Shown piece by piece: positions 45,132-57,136 of a stretch of 64,000 nucleotides of DNA. The notes under the pieces are model-generated. The model searched no databases, was not told the origin of the DNA, and saw only the letters and a list, made by a program, of their open reading frames with translations. Both the position numbers and the translations under genes were made by a program. The DNA is from Talpa occidentalis (taxonomy: Eukaryota; Chordata; Mammalia; Eulipotyphla; Talpidae), in NCBI RefSeq assembly GCF_014898055.3, contig NW_023601212.1, forward strand, positions 56,904,329-56,968,328, read 5' to 3'. Within the stretch, counting starts at the first letter, position 1. Every line of letters starts with the position of its first letter.

Positions 45132-46540
45132 AGATTTCAGTACCTGGAAATGATGTGCTGTGTTAACAGATACTTAAAAATGGGCTACTGGCTTTTGTAT
45201 TGGGCAGAGGATAGAGGCTGGAAGACTACAGAAAATGATGGGAAAAGGCTTAGTTTGTTTTAAACAGACTGTTAATAAAAATGCATATGTTAATGATGCT
45301 GCTAGTGACAACTTAGAAAGAAGTGAGTAGTGTGGTGAAATATGCATGTGTTCTTAGAGAATATATAAATAATTATGAAAAGACTCATGGTAGAAATGTG
45401 GATGTCAGAGTCATACTGTCAGTGAGGACTCAGCTAGGAATAATTTGTTGTAACCTGGAGGAAAGGAAATCCTTGTTATATAGTAACAGAAAGCTACACT
45501 GAATCATGTCCTGCAGTCATGTGGAAAGTAAAGCTTATGAACAGTGAACTTTATTTAGCTAAAGAGATATCTATGCAAAGTGTTGAAGGTGTGGTCTAGT
45601 TTTCTTGCTGCTGATAGCAAAAATGTGAGGGGAATAACAAGGACTGAGAGAAAAATTGCTAAATAAGAAGGAGCCCGAAATGATGATTAGGGAATTTTCA
45701 GCATCTCCAGATTGCAAAAGACACAAAAAACATTGGTGTTTCATCATCACCAAAGCATCCTCTAGAGAGAATACCAAAGATGTGACTGGATAACTTTTTG
45801 CTTCTGAAAATCATAGTATCTAGTTACTCAGAGAACTGTTTAAAGAGATTAGGCCTATGGATCTCTAAGTCATCTCAGGAGAATCAGAAAAGTAATTGAG
45901 ATTATCCAGGAAGTATATGTTAAGGAGTCTGATGTTTAATGGAGTGAATTCTCATGACATGCATAGGAGACACACAAGGCTCTTGAAAATTTATACCCAT
46001 AGAAATATTGCTACCTTGAACTGACAAGGACAGAGAGAGTACAGAATGAAAGAGGATTCTTGGACCTTCAAAATTCTATAGGAAGATGCTGACTGATAAA
46101 TTGGTCAGGTGTTTATATGTGCTACCTTTGATGAACATGAAAGTATAACTCAAAGCGTAGAAACTGAAACTCTAGGAAGTGGAATCAAGATCCCAGAGGA
46201 CATAGAAGAAATTCACAGTGGATTCTTCCAAGGCTTTGGAACCAAATGGAGTTTTCTTACTGGATTCCAATTTGTTTGGTAATTTTTTCCCTTCATTTTC
46301 TTCCTTTTATACAAATATTGGGTTGTTGGAAAAGTCATGACACACATGAAAAAATACAGAAAAAATACATCATGACTTTTCTGACAACCCAGTAAACATG
46401 TAAAACTACTATTTTATGCCTTTCCCAGAGCAAAAGACAGCTTTGCTTCTTGTGTTTAACAGGTTCATAGATGGATAGGTTTTCAGACTATCACCCATAC
46501 TTGATGTAAATAAATTCAGATCAGATTTTGGCTTCATTGA
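45132..46540 (+). mobile_element. MaLR (MLT1-type) internal region, decayed
   Basis: Non-coding internal text follows the LTR: 'cctggaggaaaggaaatcct', 'aaagtgttgaaggtgtggtc', 'tctccagattgcaaaagaca', 'gtttaatggagtgaattctc', 'gtgctacctttgatgaacat' and 'taacaggttcatagatggat'. MaLRs are non-autonomous ERVL relatives, and no intact frame exists here. No 3' LTR is present: the element stops where antisense L1 begins at about 46540. A mariner-type MITE sits inside (46318-46392). Confidence 0.72.
46318..46392. mobile_element. 75-bp mariner-type MITE, hairpin
   Basis: TA target duplication at 46316-46317 and 46393-46394. The ends are inverted repeats of about 24 bp: TTGGGTTGTTGGAAAAGTCA and so on at left, and the reverse complement of the right end reads CTGGGTTGTCAGAAAAGTCA and so on, with 20 of 24 matching. 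The interior is about 29 bp and A-rich. Size, TA duplication and TIR style match MADE1-like Tc1/mariner MITEs. It is non-coding. Confidence 0.92.
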
Positions 46541-47388
46541 TTTTTTTTTTTACGATTCTTATTTTACTGATTTCTATTATTATTATTATTTATTTTTGTT
46601 ATTTATTTTTGTTATTCCTTCTGCTTGATTTAGGCTTGTTTTGCTACTTTCACTTGATGGTACACATTTAATGGTACACATTTCCCCTATGCACTGTTTT
46701 GTTCACATCTCACAAATATTGATGTTATATTTTCATTTAATTAATTGAGTTTAAAATGTCTAAAATTAACTGTGATATTTATTCTTTGACCTTAGTGCAC
46801 AGTTAGATTTCCAATATTTGGAGATTTTCAGGCAATCTTTCAGTTATACATTTCTGGTTAAAAGTCATTATAAATTTATAATGTACTTTGTATGATTTCT
46901 AGTCTTTTAAATTTGTTAAGGTCTATATTATGGCACAGAATATGGGTTATGTTGGTGAATATTCCTTGTGATGTTGTTATGTGTATGGGGAGTACACATT
47001 CAACTACTGAATGCCATATTTTATGAATGCAAATTATCAAGTTGATTTATCGTGTTGTTTAGATCATCTATATTTTATAGATTACCTTTTTGATTGTCTC
47101 AGTCAATGAAAAGGGAGTGTTAAAATACAATATAACAGTGAATCTGCCTACTCCTTTCAGCTATATAAGCTTTTACACTCCATTTTTTTTTTAAGAATTG
47201 ATACTTTTTTTTTTTTTTTTTACTATGAGATTTCCCTCTTTATTCTTAACAATTTTCCTTGTTCTGAAGCCAGGTCTTACTAATATTAAATAACACCTCT
47301 GCTTTCTTGACTGTTCACATGGTATATCTTGTTTCTATTTCTTTTCATCTATTTAGTGTTCATATTTAAAATGGGTGCCTTTGCATTA
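46541..47388 (-). mobile_element. Ancient L1 ORF2 part, antisense
   Basis: Antisense ORF2 landmarks in order: 'actttgtatgatttctagtc', 'tttaaatttgttaaggtcta', 'tatgggttatgttggtgaat', 'attccttgtgatgttgttat', 'gatcatctatattttataga', and 'aataacacctctgctttctt'. All frames are broken. Confidence 0.72.
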
Positions 47389-48297
47389 TATCTGACAAGG
47401 GGCTAATATCCGAGATCTACATAGAGCTCATACAACAAAAAGAAAATAAAGAACCCAATCAAAAAATGGGCAGAAGAGCTAATAGACACTTCTCTAATAA
47501 AGACACCAGATGGCCAATAGGTGTATGAAAAAATGTCCAACAAAATATATCATCAGGGAAATGCAAATCAAAACCACAATGAGAATCAACCTCACTCCTG
47601 TGAGAATGGCCAGGTCAAGAAAATCAGAAACAGCAATTGCTGGTGAGGGTGTAGAGAAAATGGAGCCCTCACACACTGTTGGTGGAGATGTGGACTGGTC
47701 GAGCTCCTGTGGAAAATAGTATAGAGATTCTTCAAAATATTAAAAATATGATGCAGAAATTTCACTCCTAGATATCAACCCAAAGAATTCAAAAATACCA
47801 ATTCCAAGGGATTTATGCACTCCCAAGTTCACTGCATCACTATTTGCAAAAGTCAAATTATGGAAACAACCTAAGTGTCCATCAACGGAGCAGTGGATTA
47901 AGTTGTGGTCTGTATACACAATGGAATACTACTTAGCTGTAAAGAAAGATAAACTCTTGCCATTTGCAATAACATGGAGGATATTAAGCTTAGTGAAGTA
48001 AATCAAAAGGACAAAGACTGCATAATTTCGCTCATGTGGAATATAGGGAAACTGAACAAAGGAACTGAAAAAAGACAAACAAAAACAGAATTATGACTGC
48101 AGAATTGAAGCTATTAAAAGGACTGGGAGGGTAGAAATGGGAGCAAAATAGCAAGGGAGCCCAGTGGTCTGTGTTGAAGAGTTACAGGTGCTTTGGTGAT
48201 AGGTTGGTGTCATGGCATGCATCTGAGGAGGTATGAACTTATTCTCCTAAGTCATATACAGTTGCATATCAGTGTTACCTTAATTTTAAAAAAGAAA
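47389..48297 (+). mobile_element. L1 3' portion (ORF2 C-terminus and 3' UTR), sense
   Basis: Sense L1 of intermediate age. The frame 47510-47719 carries the ORF2 C-terminal pieces [20 protein letters not shown] and [12 protein letters not shown]. Further on are 'tcactcctagatatcaaccc', 'cacaatggaatactacttag' and a 3' UTR ending 'agtgttaccttaattt' plus an A-run. It is broken by frameshifts and 5' truncated at 'tatctgacaaggggctaata'. It is in the same age class as the copy at 10160. Confidence 0.9.
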
Positions 48298-48758
48298 ATG
48301 GATTATCAAATTATGGTATATGTAAAATACAGTATTTTGTAAAAGTAAAAATGGATGAACTCCAAATACATCAACAATGTGAAGGAATATATAAATATTT
48401 TCTTTAACAAATCATAAGGACAGATACTGTTCTTGGTGTTAGTCAACCATAAGGTATTTGATTTTTATGACAATAACAATGAGATTAGCACTAATATTAC
48501 CTCCATTTTGCAGAGGATGACATGGGCATAGAGGTAGTATCTAATTAATTAAGTGGGAGAAAAAAAAGCATATTAGAGATTACATACAGCATAATATTTT
48601 TAATAAAGTTAAAAACCTGGATACTCAAGATTATGTTATTTAAGTATATGTATGTGTAAGAAAATATTTTTCAAGGAACATATCAATTATATGCCCTCAT
48701 GTGAGAGACAGTAGTTATCTTCAGGAATTTAGCATGCCTGCAGATGGCAGGTAGCTTG
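48298..48758. other. Unassigned sequence
   Basis: No gene or nameable repeat. A weak MIR-like word ('ctccattttgcagaggatga') occurs near 48502. Confidence 0.4.
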
Positions 48759-48772
48759 AAAAGTATTGGTCA

Positions 48773-49030
48773 GGGCCTCCCTGGTGGCCCAGGCGGTTGA
48801 GCACAGCACTGTGAAGCTGTCCGCAGCCTCTGCAGTGCCAGTTCAATCCCCGCTGGCCTCGGAGGAACCCACATGGCGAGCAGACATCGCCTATCTCGCC
48901 CACTGCTCCCCTCAGCATTGTATTTTGTCAGTCTGCCTGTTCTGTGTCCCGCTTTGTCTCTGATGAGTCTGCTCACCCTCCCGTGAATCTGGCCTGTACC
49001 CCAGTTCTTGTATAAATAAATCTTTAAAAA
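48773..49030 (+). mobile_element. tRNA-derived SINE, older subfamily
   Basis: Head GGGCCTCCCTGGTGGCCCAG, B box 'agttcaatccc', tail 'ttcttgtataaataaatctt' plus A-run. The target duplication 'aaaagtattggtca' is perfect at 48759-48772 and 49031-49044. Confidence 0.95.
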
Positions 49031-49044
49031 AAAAGTATTGGTCA

Positions 49045-50439
49045 TTATGCTTCATAATATATGTGCATTGCATATAGTTTGCTGTGTCAAAGTATATTTT
49101 AAGAAAGTTAGCACCTGTGTTTTGACATTTAGAGTAACTGTTCAGAGAACTATTTTGTTTATTTTCTGGTTTTCAGATTCACTCAAAAGATAAGGGATTG
49201 CTAGATAGTTGATTTCCAGAGAGGTAAAGCAGAATCATATTTTTTAGAAGTGTACATATAGTCATTCTGAAGACAAATCAGATTCAAATCAGTGCTTATA
49301 AGAGAAATAAATGGTAGAAGTCTGAGCTTTTCTTTTTAGCACACTAAGTGTAAAAAGCAACTTGACCACTGACAAATATAAATCCGCATCATGCCCCTTA
49401 AATCAATATGCCTACTTTATTGTGAGAGTGGGAATAATTGTAACAAAAATAACAATTACACCTTCCAATCAGCTCAAACATGTAAAAATCCAGACATTGT
49501 TATCCTTACCCTTATGACATGGAAAAGCCAGACAAAAGGAAAATCAGTGACTTTTTTCTGAAACCATCAGAGAACTGAGAGTTATCAGTCTAGTTGCCAC
49601 CCCATAATCTGAAAACACAGGCCCATTTAGCGAGGCACATCCAAGATCTGCTTTCCTGGAGCAAAAGCTGCCAGAGAAACTCATGAGAAGACTTAAACGA
49701 CAATTTTAATGAATTGTTGATAGTTGAGTGTGGACTGGCATGAGAGTGAGAAAATCCTTGACATCACAGTCAAAGAGGTTCCCCATATGTTCATAGGCTT
49801 TACTTGCAAACAACCCATGAGTTTTTCATAGAGTAGAACCAGGAAAAAATACCCCTGTGGCTCTGTCAGGGTGTGAAGGGGAGAAGAATTACTGTGAAGT
49901 GTACCCAAAACATTCTCCATAATGAATACCCACCCTCCAGGGAAAAAGTTTATCAAAGCATTATCCCAGCTGGGAAAGAGCATTCCTCCCACCCTAGCCA
50001 TTCCTATACTTGCTGTCACACTTTAGGGTAAAATAATGAAAAACTATAGGGCTAGAAAACACTTGTGTAAGTCACAACCCAGAGCCACAGCCTGGTAAAA
50101 GGCTAAGATGTAATTATAGATTATAGAATACTACCTCTCTCTCCACATTTGACCACCACATTTGACCAACAGGGATCCAGAAAATAGTGGATTATAGCTG
50201 AAAGAATTGCAAGATGCAGACTTGATATGAAGAGTTCTTAGGGCCTCCCCAAATCAAGAAGAAAGAAAATAACATGGATACTAGAGGAATACGAACTCTA
50301 GGCACCTATAGTTACAGCAAACATTGAACACAAATTTTTAACCACATTAATGTAGTCTGTATCCCTAAGATATATACTTGCTACTTAATACTTCATATTT
50401 AGTTTCAGTAAATACAATGCATGAAAATAAGGGCAAAGG
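49045..50439. other. Unassigned sequence
   Basis: The 108-codon minus frame 49693-50019 has no recognised domain. The right part may be the 5' extension of the ancient L1/HAL1 that follows. A 13-bp tandem ('ccacatttgacca') occurs near 50146-50171. Confidence 0.4.
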
Positions 50440-51250
50440 AAAGAGAAAACTTTGAAAAGATAAAACAAGCTTCAGAAGCAGACTTGGATATACTACAGAT
50501 GTCAGAATTATCAGAAAGGGAATTTTGTTAAAACTATGATCATTATTCTAAAGGCAAAAACATAAAAGTACATGCTATGTAAGAACAAATGTTTAATATA
50601 AGTAAAGTGTTGGAAATACTAAGATAGACAAAAAAAAAATATAAGAAATCAAAACCACTGTAGTGTAAATGAAAATGCCTCTGATGGGTTTATCAGTGGA
50701 CTGTACATGATCAAAAAAGGAATCATGGAGGCCAAAGATAATTCAGTAAAACTTCCCTAACAAATACAAAGAGAAAAAAAAAAACAATGAACAAAAATGA
50801 TCTCAAAATGGCACAACCAAAAAATGTTGGACAACTTCAAAAGATGTAGCTTATATATAATGAGAATACAAGAATGAGAAGAGAGCAGAAATATTTGAAG
50901 AAATAATGAACTTTCCAAAATAACGGTACCAAACAACAGATCCAGTGATCTCAGAAGATAGCAGACAGAACAAGTAACAACAAAACACTACATTTAATAT
51001 ATCATATTCAAACTTCTATAACCCGAAGACAAAATCTTGAAAGAAATCAAAAGAAATAGCACCTTACCTAAAAATTACAATGGACTACTCTTCAAAAACC
51101 ACACAAACAAGAAGAGACTGAATTGAAATTTTAGAGTGTTAAAAAAAACACACTAACCTAAAATTAAATAGCCAGTGAAATTATACTTCAAAACTGGAGG
51201 GAAAATAATATCTTAAACAAAAACCAAGGAAATCTAGCCTCAACCCATTT
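50440..51250 (+). mobile_element. Ancient L1 ORF1-region / HAL1-like relic, sense
   Basis: ORF1-region text in order: 'gatgtcagaattatcagaaa', 'aatgcctctgatgggtttat', 'cagtggactgtacatgatca', 'gttggacaacttcaaaagat', 'agaaatatttgaagaaataa', 'tcatattcaaacttctataa' and 'aatcttgaaagaaatcaaaa'. No continuous frame survives. L1M and HAL1 share this region, so I cannot choose between them. Confidence 0.72.
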
Positions 51251-51816
51251 CTGTCTTGCAGGTAATTTTAACAGTTACTTGGTGAGAGGAAAAACGATGT
51301 ACATCAAAGACACAAATCTGCATAAAGCAATGTGAACATCAGAAAGTGGAAATGTAAACATTTGAATATAAAATAAATCTTCCATTCTGGAACCATGACT
51401 CAATCTCTCCATAACCGCGCAGAGAAGAATCCAGCACTGGTAAATGCTGCTGTGATTTACCACAAGCCTCAATTTGCCATACTTTAGCACTATGCCAAAG
51501 GTTGACCTGTTTCCTCAAACCCCTGCTGAGATCCATACAGATGTTCAAGCTTTAAGAAAATAGTCGATCAGCTAAAATTGGTAAATTCACACAGCTCATA
51601 GTTAAGAAAACTCTGATAAATGGTTTGGTGCGGTGTGGAGTGATTTTATGTTAAGTGAGAACATAAGCAACTGTGGCATTATGGCTGTAATGTTTGAAAA
51701 CCAATATCTATTATCTGATAATATTTAGTGTTTATTATTGAGTGATGTTTGATCAGAATGGTATCGGAATAAAATAATGTGTCAAAACAAGATATTATTT
51801 TTCTTTGTGATTAATC
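51251..51816. other. Unassigned sequence after the ORF1-like relic
   Basis: Two overlapping minus frames (51275-51548, about 70 codons each) have no known motif. The left part may still be HAL1-like. Confidence 0.4.
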
Positions 51817-51833
51817 TAAAAGTTTATTGTTCA

Positions 51834-52117
51834 GGGCCTCCCTTGGTGGCACAGGCGGTTGAGCACGGCACTGTGAAGCTGTCCGCAGCCTCAGCAGCAC
51901 AAGTTCGATCCCGGCCAGATGGCTAGAAGCCCCACATGGCACAGCAGACCTCTCCTGTGGCACCTGCTGCTCCCCTTAGCAATGTATTTCGGTCAATCTG
52001 CCTGTTTTGCTCCCAACTCTGTCTCTGGTGAATCCTCTCACCCTCCTGCGCATCTGGCCTGTACCCCAGTTCTTGTATGCATGAATAAATAAATCTAAAA
52101 AAAAATCTTAAAAAAAA
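51834..52117 (+). mobile_element. tRNA-derived SINE, older subfamily
   Basis: Head 'ggcctcccttggtggcacag', B box 'agttcgatccc', tail 'ttcttgtatgcatgaataaa' with a duplicated 'atct' plus A-run. The 17-bp target duplication is 'taaaagtttattgttca' at 51817-51833 and 'taaaagttaattgttca' at 52118-52134. Confidence 0.94.
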
Positions 52118-52301
52118 TAAAAGTTAATTGTTCAAAGTAAATACTAACAATATATTTGGTGATTATAGCATATGTGTAAATGAAATGCACAATGTCAAAA
52201 AGGATGAAAAGGAGGGATTACAATAGCAATACTCTGTTATAAGGTATCTGTATTACAAATGAAATAGCAAAATTCTCTTTAAAAGGGGAATTAGAGTTCA
52301 C

Positions 52302-52485
52302 TCCCTGGCCAGAGAGCTAACCCACAAGGCAAAGCAGACCTCTCCTGTTTTGCCTGCTGCTCTCCTCAGCAGTGTATTTCAGCAGATCCACCTGTTCTGC
52401 TCTCCGCTTTTTCTCTGGTGAATCCTCTCACCCCTCATACCTCTGACTTACACTCCAGTTCTTGTGTGCATAAATAAATAAAAAT
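52302..52485 (+). mobile_element. tRNA-derived SINE, head missing (left half of dimer)
   Basis: Starts in the SINE body just after the B box ('cactccctggccagagagct') and runs to 'ttcttgtgtgcataaataaa'. It is directly joined to a second SINE unit. Confidence 0.88.
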
Positions 52486-52730
52486 AAGGGGTTAAGACAG
52501 AACCTGTGAAGCTGTCCTGAGCCTCTGCAGCACAAATTTGGTCACCGGCCGGCCAGGGAGCAACCCACATGGTGCAGCAAACCTCTCCTGGCTCATCTGC
52601 TGCTCCCCTCTGCAGTGTATTTCAGTCAATCTGCCTGTTCTGTTCCCCACTCTGTCTCTGGTGAATCCTCTCACCCCACACACCTCTGACCTGTACCCCA
52701 GCTCTTGTATGTATAAATAAATTTTTAAAA
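52486..52730 (+). mobile_element. tRNA-derived SINE, partial head (right half of dimer)
   Basis: Begins 'ggggttaagacagaacctgt', so about 20 bp of the head including most of the A box is missing, then runs to 'gctcttgtatgtataaataa'. No target duplication separates it from the left unit. Confidence 0.88.
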
Positions 52731-52799
52731 AATAAATTAAAAAAATAAAAAGAGACTTAGTAAGAAAAAAATGTATAGTCTAAAGTCTCTTCTCAACAA

Positions 52800-53480
52800 T
52801 TTTTGCAGGGAATGTGTAGTGTTTGTAAATCTCAATAGCTTTTGTTTGTCTGGGAAATCCTATATTCCTCCCTCATCTGAAAGAGATGTTTGCTTGATAT
52901 AGTATTCTTGACTAACAGTTTTTATCTTTGAGTATTTTATTATTTTTAATCATAAATTAATATTTAATTTATTTAATTTTACTTTTTTCTTTTATATATT
53001 TTTTACATCATTTTTCATTTTTGCACAATGTATGCATTTTCATCTTGGTTATAGTCCCCATAGCAGTAGTATATCTGAGTATTTTAAATACATCATTGCA
53101 CTCTTTCCTTGCCTGCACAGTTTCTGCTGAGAAATTTGTGTTGTAAGTAGTACCTTTGTAAGTTACTTGCTCTCCCTCCCCTACTAGTTGCCTTCAAAAA
53201 TTTTTCTTTCTCTTGAACTCAGCTTATTATAGCAGTTCTGAACTCTCTGATGCAGGCATATAATCTTCCACCTTTTTGTGTTTGGATTTTGGAGACTTGT
53301 TTTTGCCTTGTGATGTCAAACTCTCTTGAGGACTCATTTCCATATGTTTTTTTTTTTTTTTTTGTCTGCCCATTTTTCTACTTGAGGTATCCCTGTTTAA
53401 TTATTGTTTTTAAAATATTTTTAGCAGCAACTTAGGAAGGTTGAACTATTTTATTTTACCCAGATGTGGTGCTGTGTTTT
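52800..53480 (-). mobile_element. Ancient L1-derived sequence, antisense
   Basis: Antisense L1M/HAL1-like text: 'gtctgggaaatcctatattc', 'atagtattcttgactaacag', then after a short insertion 'tgcacagtttctgctgagaa' and 'ttttctttctcttgaactca'. All frames are closed. Confidence 0.6.
52940..53075 (-). mobile_element. Short L1 3' UTR insertion, antisense
   Basis: 'catttttgcacaatgtatgc' and 'attttcatcttggttatagt' are the reverse complement of the 3' UTR at 36045-36100. A possible target duplication, 'tgagtatttta', lies at 52929-52939 and 53076-53086. Confidence 0.8.
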
Positions 53481-54599
53481 TCTTTGATTTTTAAAATTCC
53501 TTCTTTAATTCATTCCTTTGCTGACTTCTGTATATTCTCAAATCTGTTTTGTAGTTGCTGAATTAAGAGGTTTAGGCAGGAACTAGGAGGGATCCAGGTG
53601 TTGGTATGAGACTGGCTTGATTTTGTGGAATCCTTGCTGTCCTTTCTGAGGTTTGGTATGAGAGAATCAGCAGTCCCCATGCTCACAGTTTGCCTCATAA
53701 GGTAAACACTAATCCTAGAGTTTGGGAAGGGGAAGTACAGATCCAAATGCACGCTCTTTTATTTTTACTTTGTGCCCAGCCTGCGTAGAGCACCCCGGCT
53801 CCTCCACAGGGTTTTCTCATCTTTCCAGGGAGTGTGCCTCCACACAACCTCCCTCCCCACAACAGGACCCCTCCTTGAGCTGACTGCCCTACCACAGTTG
53901 TCCCTTATTCCAGACTACCACTCCAAAGACTGATTCCTCTCTCCAACTACCCAATTTGATGTAATGTAAATCTCCTTGGTGTCAACTTTTCTGATGTCTG
54001 CACTCATCTCTACTGTTTAAGGGGTGGTGATCAGTCACACTCCTTTCCCTGGAACTATCTTTCTGAACGTTGTCCCTTTGGCTCACTGCTGCCGGAGCCT
54101 TACCAAGTTGGCTCCAGGGTCTGTCATTATCTCTGCAGGGACCTGTTTCATCTGTGCACCTTAGCAGGGTCTGCTCTACTGCTTCACAGGGCCTACAAGA
54201 TGTGGGGTTCTTCTAGGATCTGCCTCGGGGATCACTGGAGTCTGAGGGGCCTATAGTGACAGGGAACCACTGGGGTTTGCAAAGGCTTATGGAATTGGGG
54301 CCACTTGCCAGTTCTGACTGCTTCAGGGGCTCATATCACCCACCTGGGCTACCCACTTGATCCATTCAGCTGCTCACTGAGGCACACCTCCTCTGGATAT
54401 TTTTCCTAGGTGTGCTATAATTATGTGTTTTTTCCTTTATGAGTTATTGGTTTTGTTATGTTGCAATTTAGTTGTGAGTTGCAATTTAGAGAAGGTTATA
54501 TATAACCTCTGTCACCATATTGCTGTTCCTTCTATATAAACTTCTCCCATTTTCTTGTTTCTTGTTAATTGGTATTTCGATAATAAACAGCTTTCTGCT
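53481..54599. other. Unassigned sequence, GC-richer in the middle
   Basis: 53700-54420 is notably richer in G and C than its flanks. Between ancient antisense L1 fragments it could be an old L1 5' UTR in antisense, but I cannot confirm that. No gene. Confidence 0.35.
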
Positions 54600-54935
54600 A
54601 CTATACACAATAGTTATTTGAAGATTTTAATTCATGTATTATTATGTATCTATAAGAGAGTTCTTCCAGCAAAATACCAAATTGTCCTATCATAGAATTT
54701 GAGTATACTCATCTCTACAATAGCATCAAAGTGGCTGCACACATGAACTCTTCTATTAGAAAGACATAAGCAATCTTGCTGATCCACATTCTTGCTATCA
54801 CTTGGTATTGTTAAATTTAATAGTTTGTACAATCTTGATGAGGTAAAATTTCTCTTTCAGTATATTTCCAGAATTTCTAATGACCTTGAGCATTCTTTAA
54901 GTGTTTGTCATTTGTGTGCTATTTTGTTTGGAGAA

Positions 54936-54955
54936 TACACACACACACACACACA
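54936..54955. repeat. (CA)n microsatellite, short
   Basis: Ten CA units inside the ancient L1. Confidence 0.9.
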
Positions 54956-56483
54956 TACTTTTGCACTTTTGTATCTGCACTGTACTCTTTTGTCAGTTAA
55001 ATGTGTTGCAACAGCCTCAGACTCTGTTTTGTCTTTTTGCTTACTTTGTGATTTACTTGAAATAGGTGTTAATTGTAAAATGATGAAATTAATATTTTTC
55101 ATGTGCTTACTGCTCCTTAAGAACTTACTTACGAAACTAATTTTAGACCAAGTTACAAATATTTTTTCTATATTCTAAAATGGTTACAGTTCTGAAGTTT
55201 TACATTGAATTCTTTGTAATTCATCTTGTAATGGTAGGAGGTATAGCTCAAATTTTATTTTTTTGTCGGTGAATATATATATGTATCCTAATTAGCATGT
55301 ATAGGAAATATGGGTATGTTTTCAAATTCTGTATTTTTTGTCCTTTGATCAGACTATTAATTTCAACACCAATACCACATAGACTTACTCACATAGATTT
55401 TACCACATTTTGGTATTCAAATCTTTTTGGTCTTTGGGGTGTCCTGGCTATTCTTCCATCTTTATTCATATAGATTTTAAATGGATTTGTTAAGAACATC
55501 AAAATGCCTTATCAATATTTGATTTGAATTATATCAGACATAGGCCTACTAGGTTAGATGTTAATGAGTTATATTTTTCTGTGATTTTTCCCTAATTCAC
55601 CTAAGTTTTCAATGTTGCCAACAATTTACTAATACTATTTTCTTAAAAACTTTTAATGTTTGCTTTTTCTGTAGTTACCTTCAATCATCCATTTTAATAT
55701 TACTTTTCTCTATCAATTTCATCATAAGTTTATTTCCATCATTATTCTCATCAAAATCATCATCTGATTTTAACTCATTCGATTTATTCTTGTTTTCTGT
55801 ACTGTCATTTGTCTTTATTGCCTTCCTTGCGCTTCTAAGTATATATTCTGAAGTGGTTTTTCCTATTATTGTTACTATGATTTTTGACAAAGTTTATTTT
55901 GATTTAACTAAATATGTAGCAGTATCAGTTTCTTTTCATATCGCTCCATCTTGTGTCTCAGACATTCCCACCTATGCTGTTTTCCTTATTCTTAATGAAT
56001 GTCCTTTGGAAGTCTCTTTAAATGAAAGCCTGCTGGTAGTAAACTTTCTTAGATTTTATTAAACTGAAAATCTATTTGTTTTTTCTCAGATGGTCAAATA
56101 ATACTTCATGTCTTCTGGCTTCCATTGTAGGTCTCAAGAAGTCTGTATTCAGATTAGCTTTCATTCCTTTGTAGTGACAGGTTTTTCCCTGATTTCTTTT
56201 TACAATCTTCTTTTGTTTATAGTGTTCATCTGTTTTACAACAGTATGTATGCATGCATGAGGATATCTTTGTATTTTTCTTGCTTTATATATGTTTTTTC
56301 CTTTATGAATTCTTGATATTTATAATTCTAGAAAAATAGTGGTCACTGTTGTTTCATACATTTTTCCCTTTATTTTTCTTCATTGAGATTCTGATGAGAA
56401 TTTGGGCCTTCTCAGTCTATCCTCCTCACTTCTAATTTTCTTCTTCACAGGTTTTCTTGTTCTTGTTTTTCTGTTGGTTTCTC

Positions 56484-56750
56484 TTTTTTAAAAAAAAATA
56501 TGCATACAAGAATTGGGGTACAGGCCAGAGGTTCAGTGTGTGGGATGAGAGGATTCACCAGAGACAGAGTAGGGAGCAGAACAGGCATTTTGACTGAAAT
56601 ACACTGCTGAGGGGAGCAGCGGGCGAGTCAGGAGAGGTCTCCAGTGCCATGTGGGTCACCTCCCTGGCCAGGAATCAAACTCGAGCTGCGGTATCTGCAG
56701 ATTGCTTTGTAGTGCTGATGCTTAACCTCTTGTGCCACCAGGGAGTCTCC
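56484..56750 (-). mobile_element. tRNA-derived SINE, older subfamily, antisense
   Basis: 'atgcatacaagaattggggt' tail side and 'ttgtgccaccagggagtctc' head side. The target duplication is imperfect: 'tctgttggtttctc' (56470-56483) against 'tctgttgctttctt' (56751-56764). Confidence 0.9.
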
Positions 56751-57040
56751 TCTGTTGCTTTCTTGATAAGTCTCTTCATCTGTAATCTGCCTGTCCAGTA
56801 TGCTTATAGCTTCAATGTTTGTATTTTTCACTCCCCAAAAAACTGTTTTATAATATAGACTTTTCTAGCAATTCCTGATTGAGTTTTGTTCCATGTTTAT
56901 TTTCATTCTATCTTAAACAAAAAACTCATTTGTACTTATTTTATATTGTTAATCTGGTAATTATAGTACCTAAAATCCTTAAGATTCTAAATTCCTCGAT
57001 ATCCCCAGTTCCCCCCGCCTAGTTTTTTATTTCTTCTATA

Positions 57041-57136
57041 AAACACTGGTCAAGGTATTTCTTTTTGAAATTATTAAAATTCACAACTTTTCTAATGGGA
57101 TCAAATGTAACTCACAGAAAAACCTAGATGCCATCA
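57041..57136 (+). repeat. Direct repeat, left copy (about 95 bp)
   Basis: 'aaacactggtcaagg', 'tttgaaattattaaaattca' and 'ctcacagaaaaacctagatg' recur, diverged, at 58027-58112. Family unknown. Confidence 0.7.

Larger units (their letters stand above)
54600..57040 (-). mobile_element. Ancient L1 (ORF2 and flanks), antisense
   Basis: Antisense ORF2 C-terminal text at 54610-55060 ('caaagtggctgcacacatga', 'tttctaatgaccttgagcat') and further ORF2 text at 55330-55620 ('tcaacaccaataccacatag', 'gtgtcctggctattcttcca'). L1M/HAL1-like text follows at 56090-56460 ('gtcttctggcttccattgta', 'gagattctgatgagaatttg'). All frames are broken. A SINE sits at 56484-56750. The 55680-56070 part is uncertain. Confidence 0.6.
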
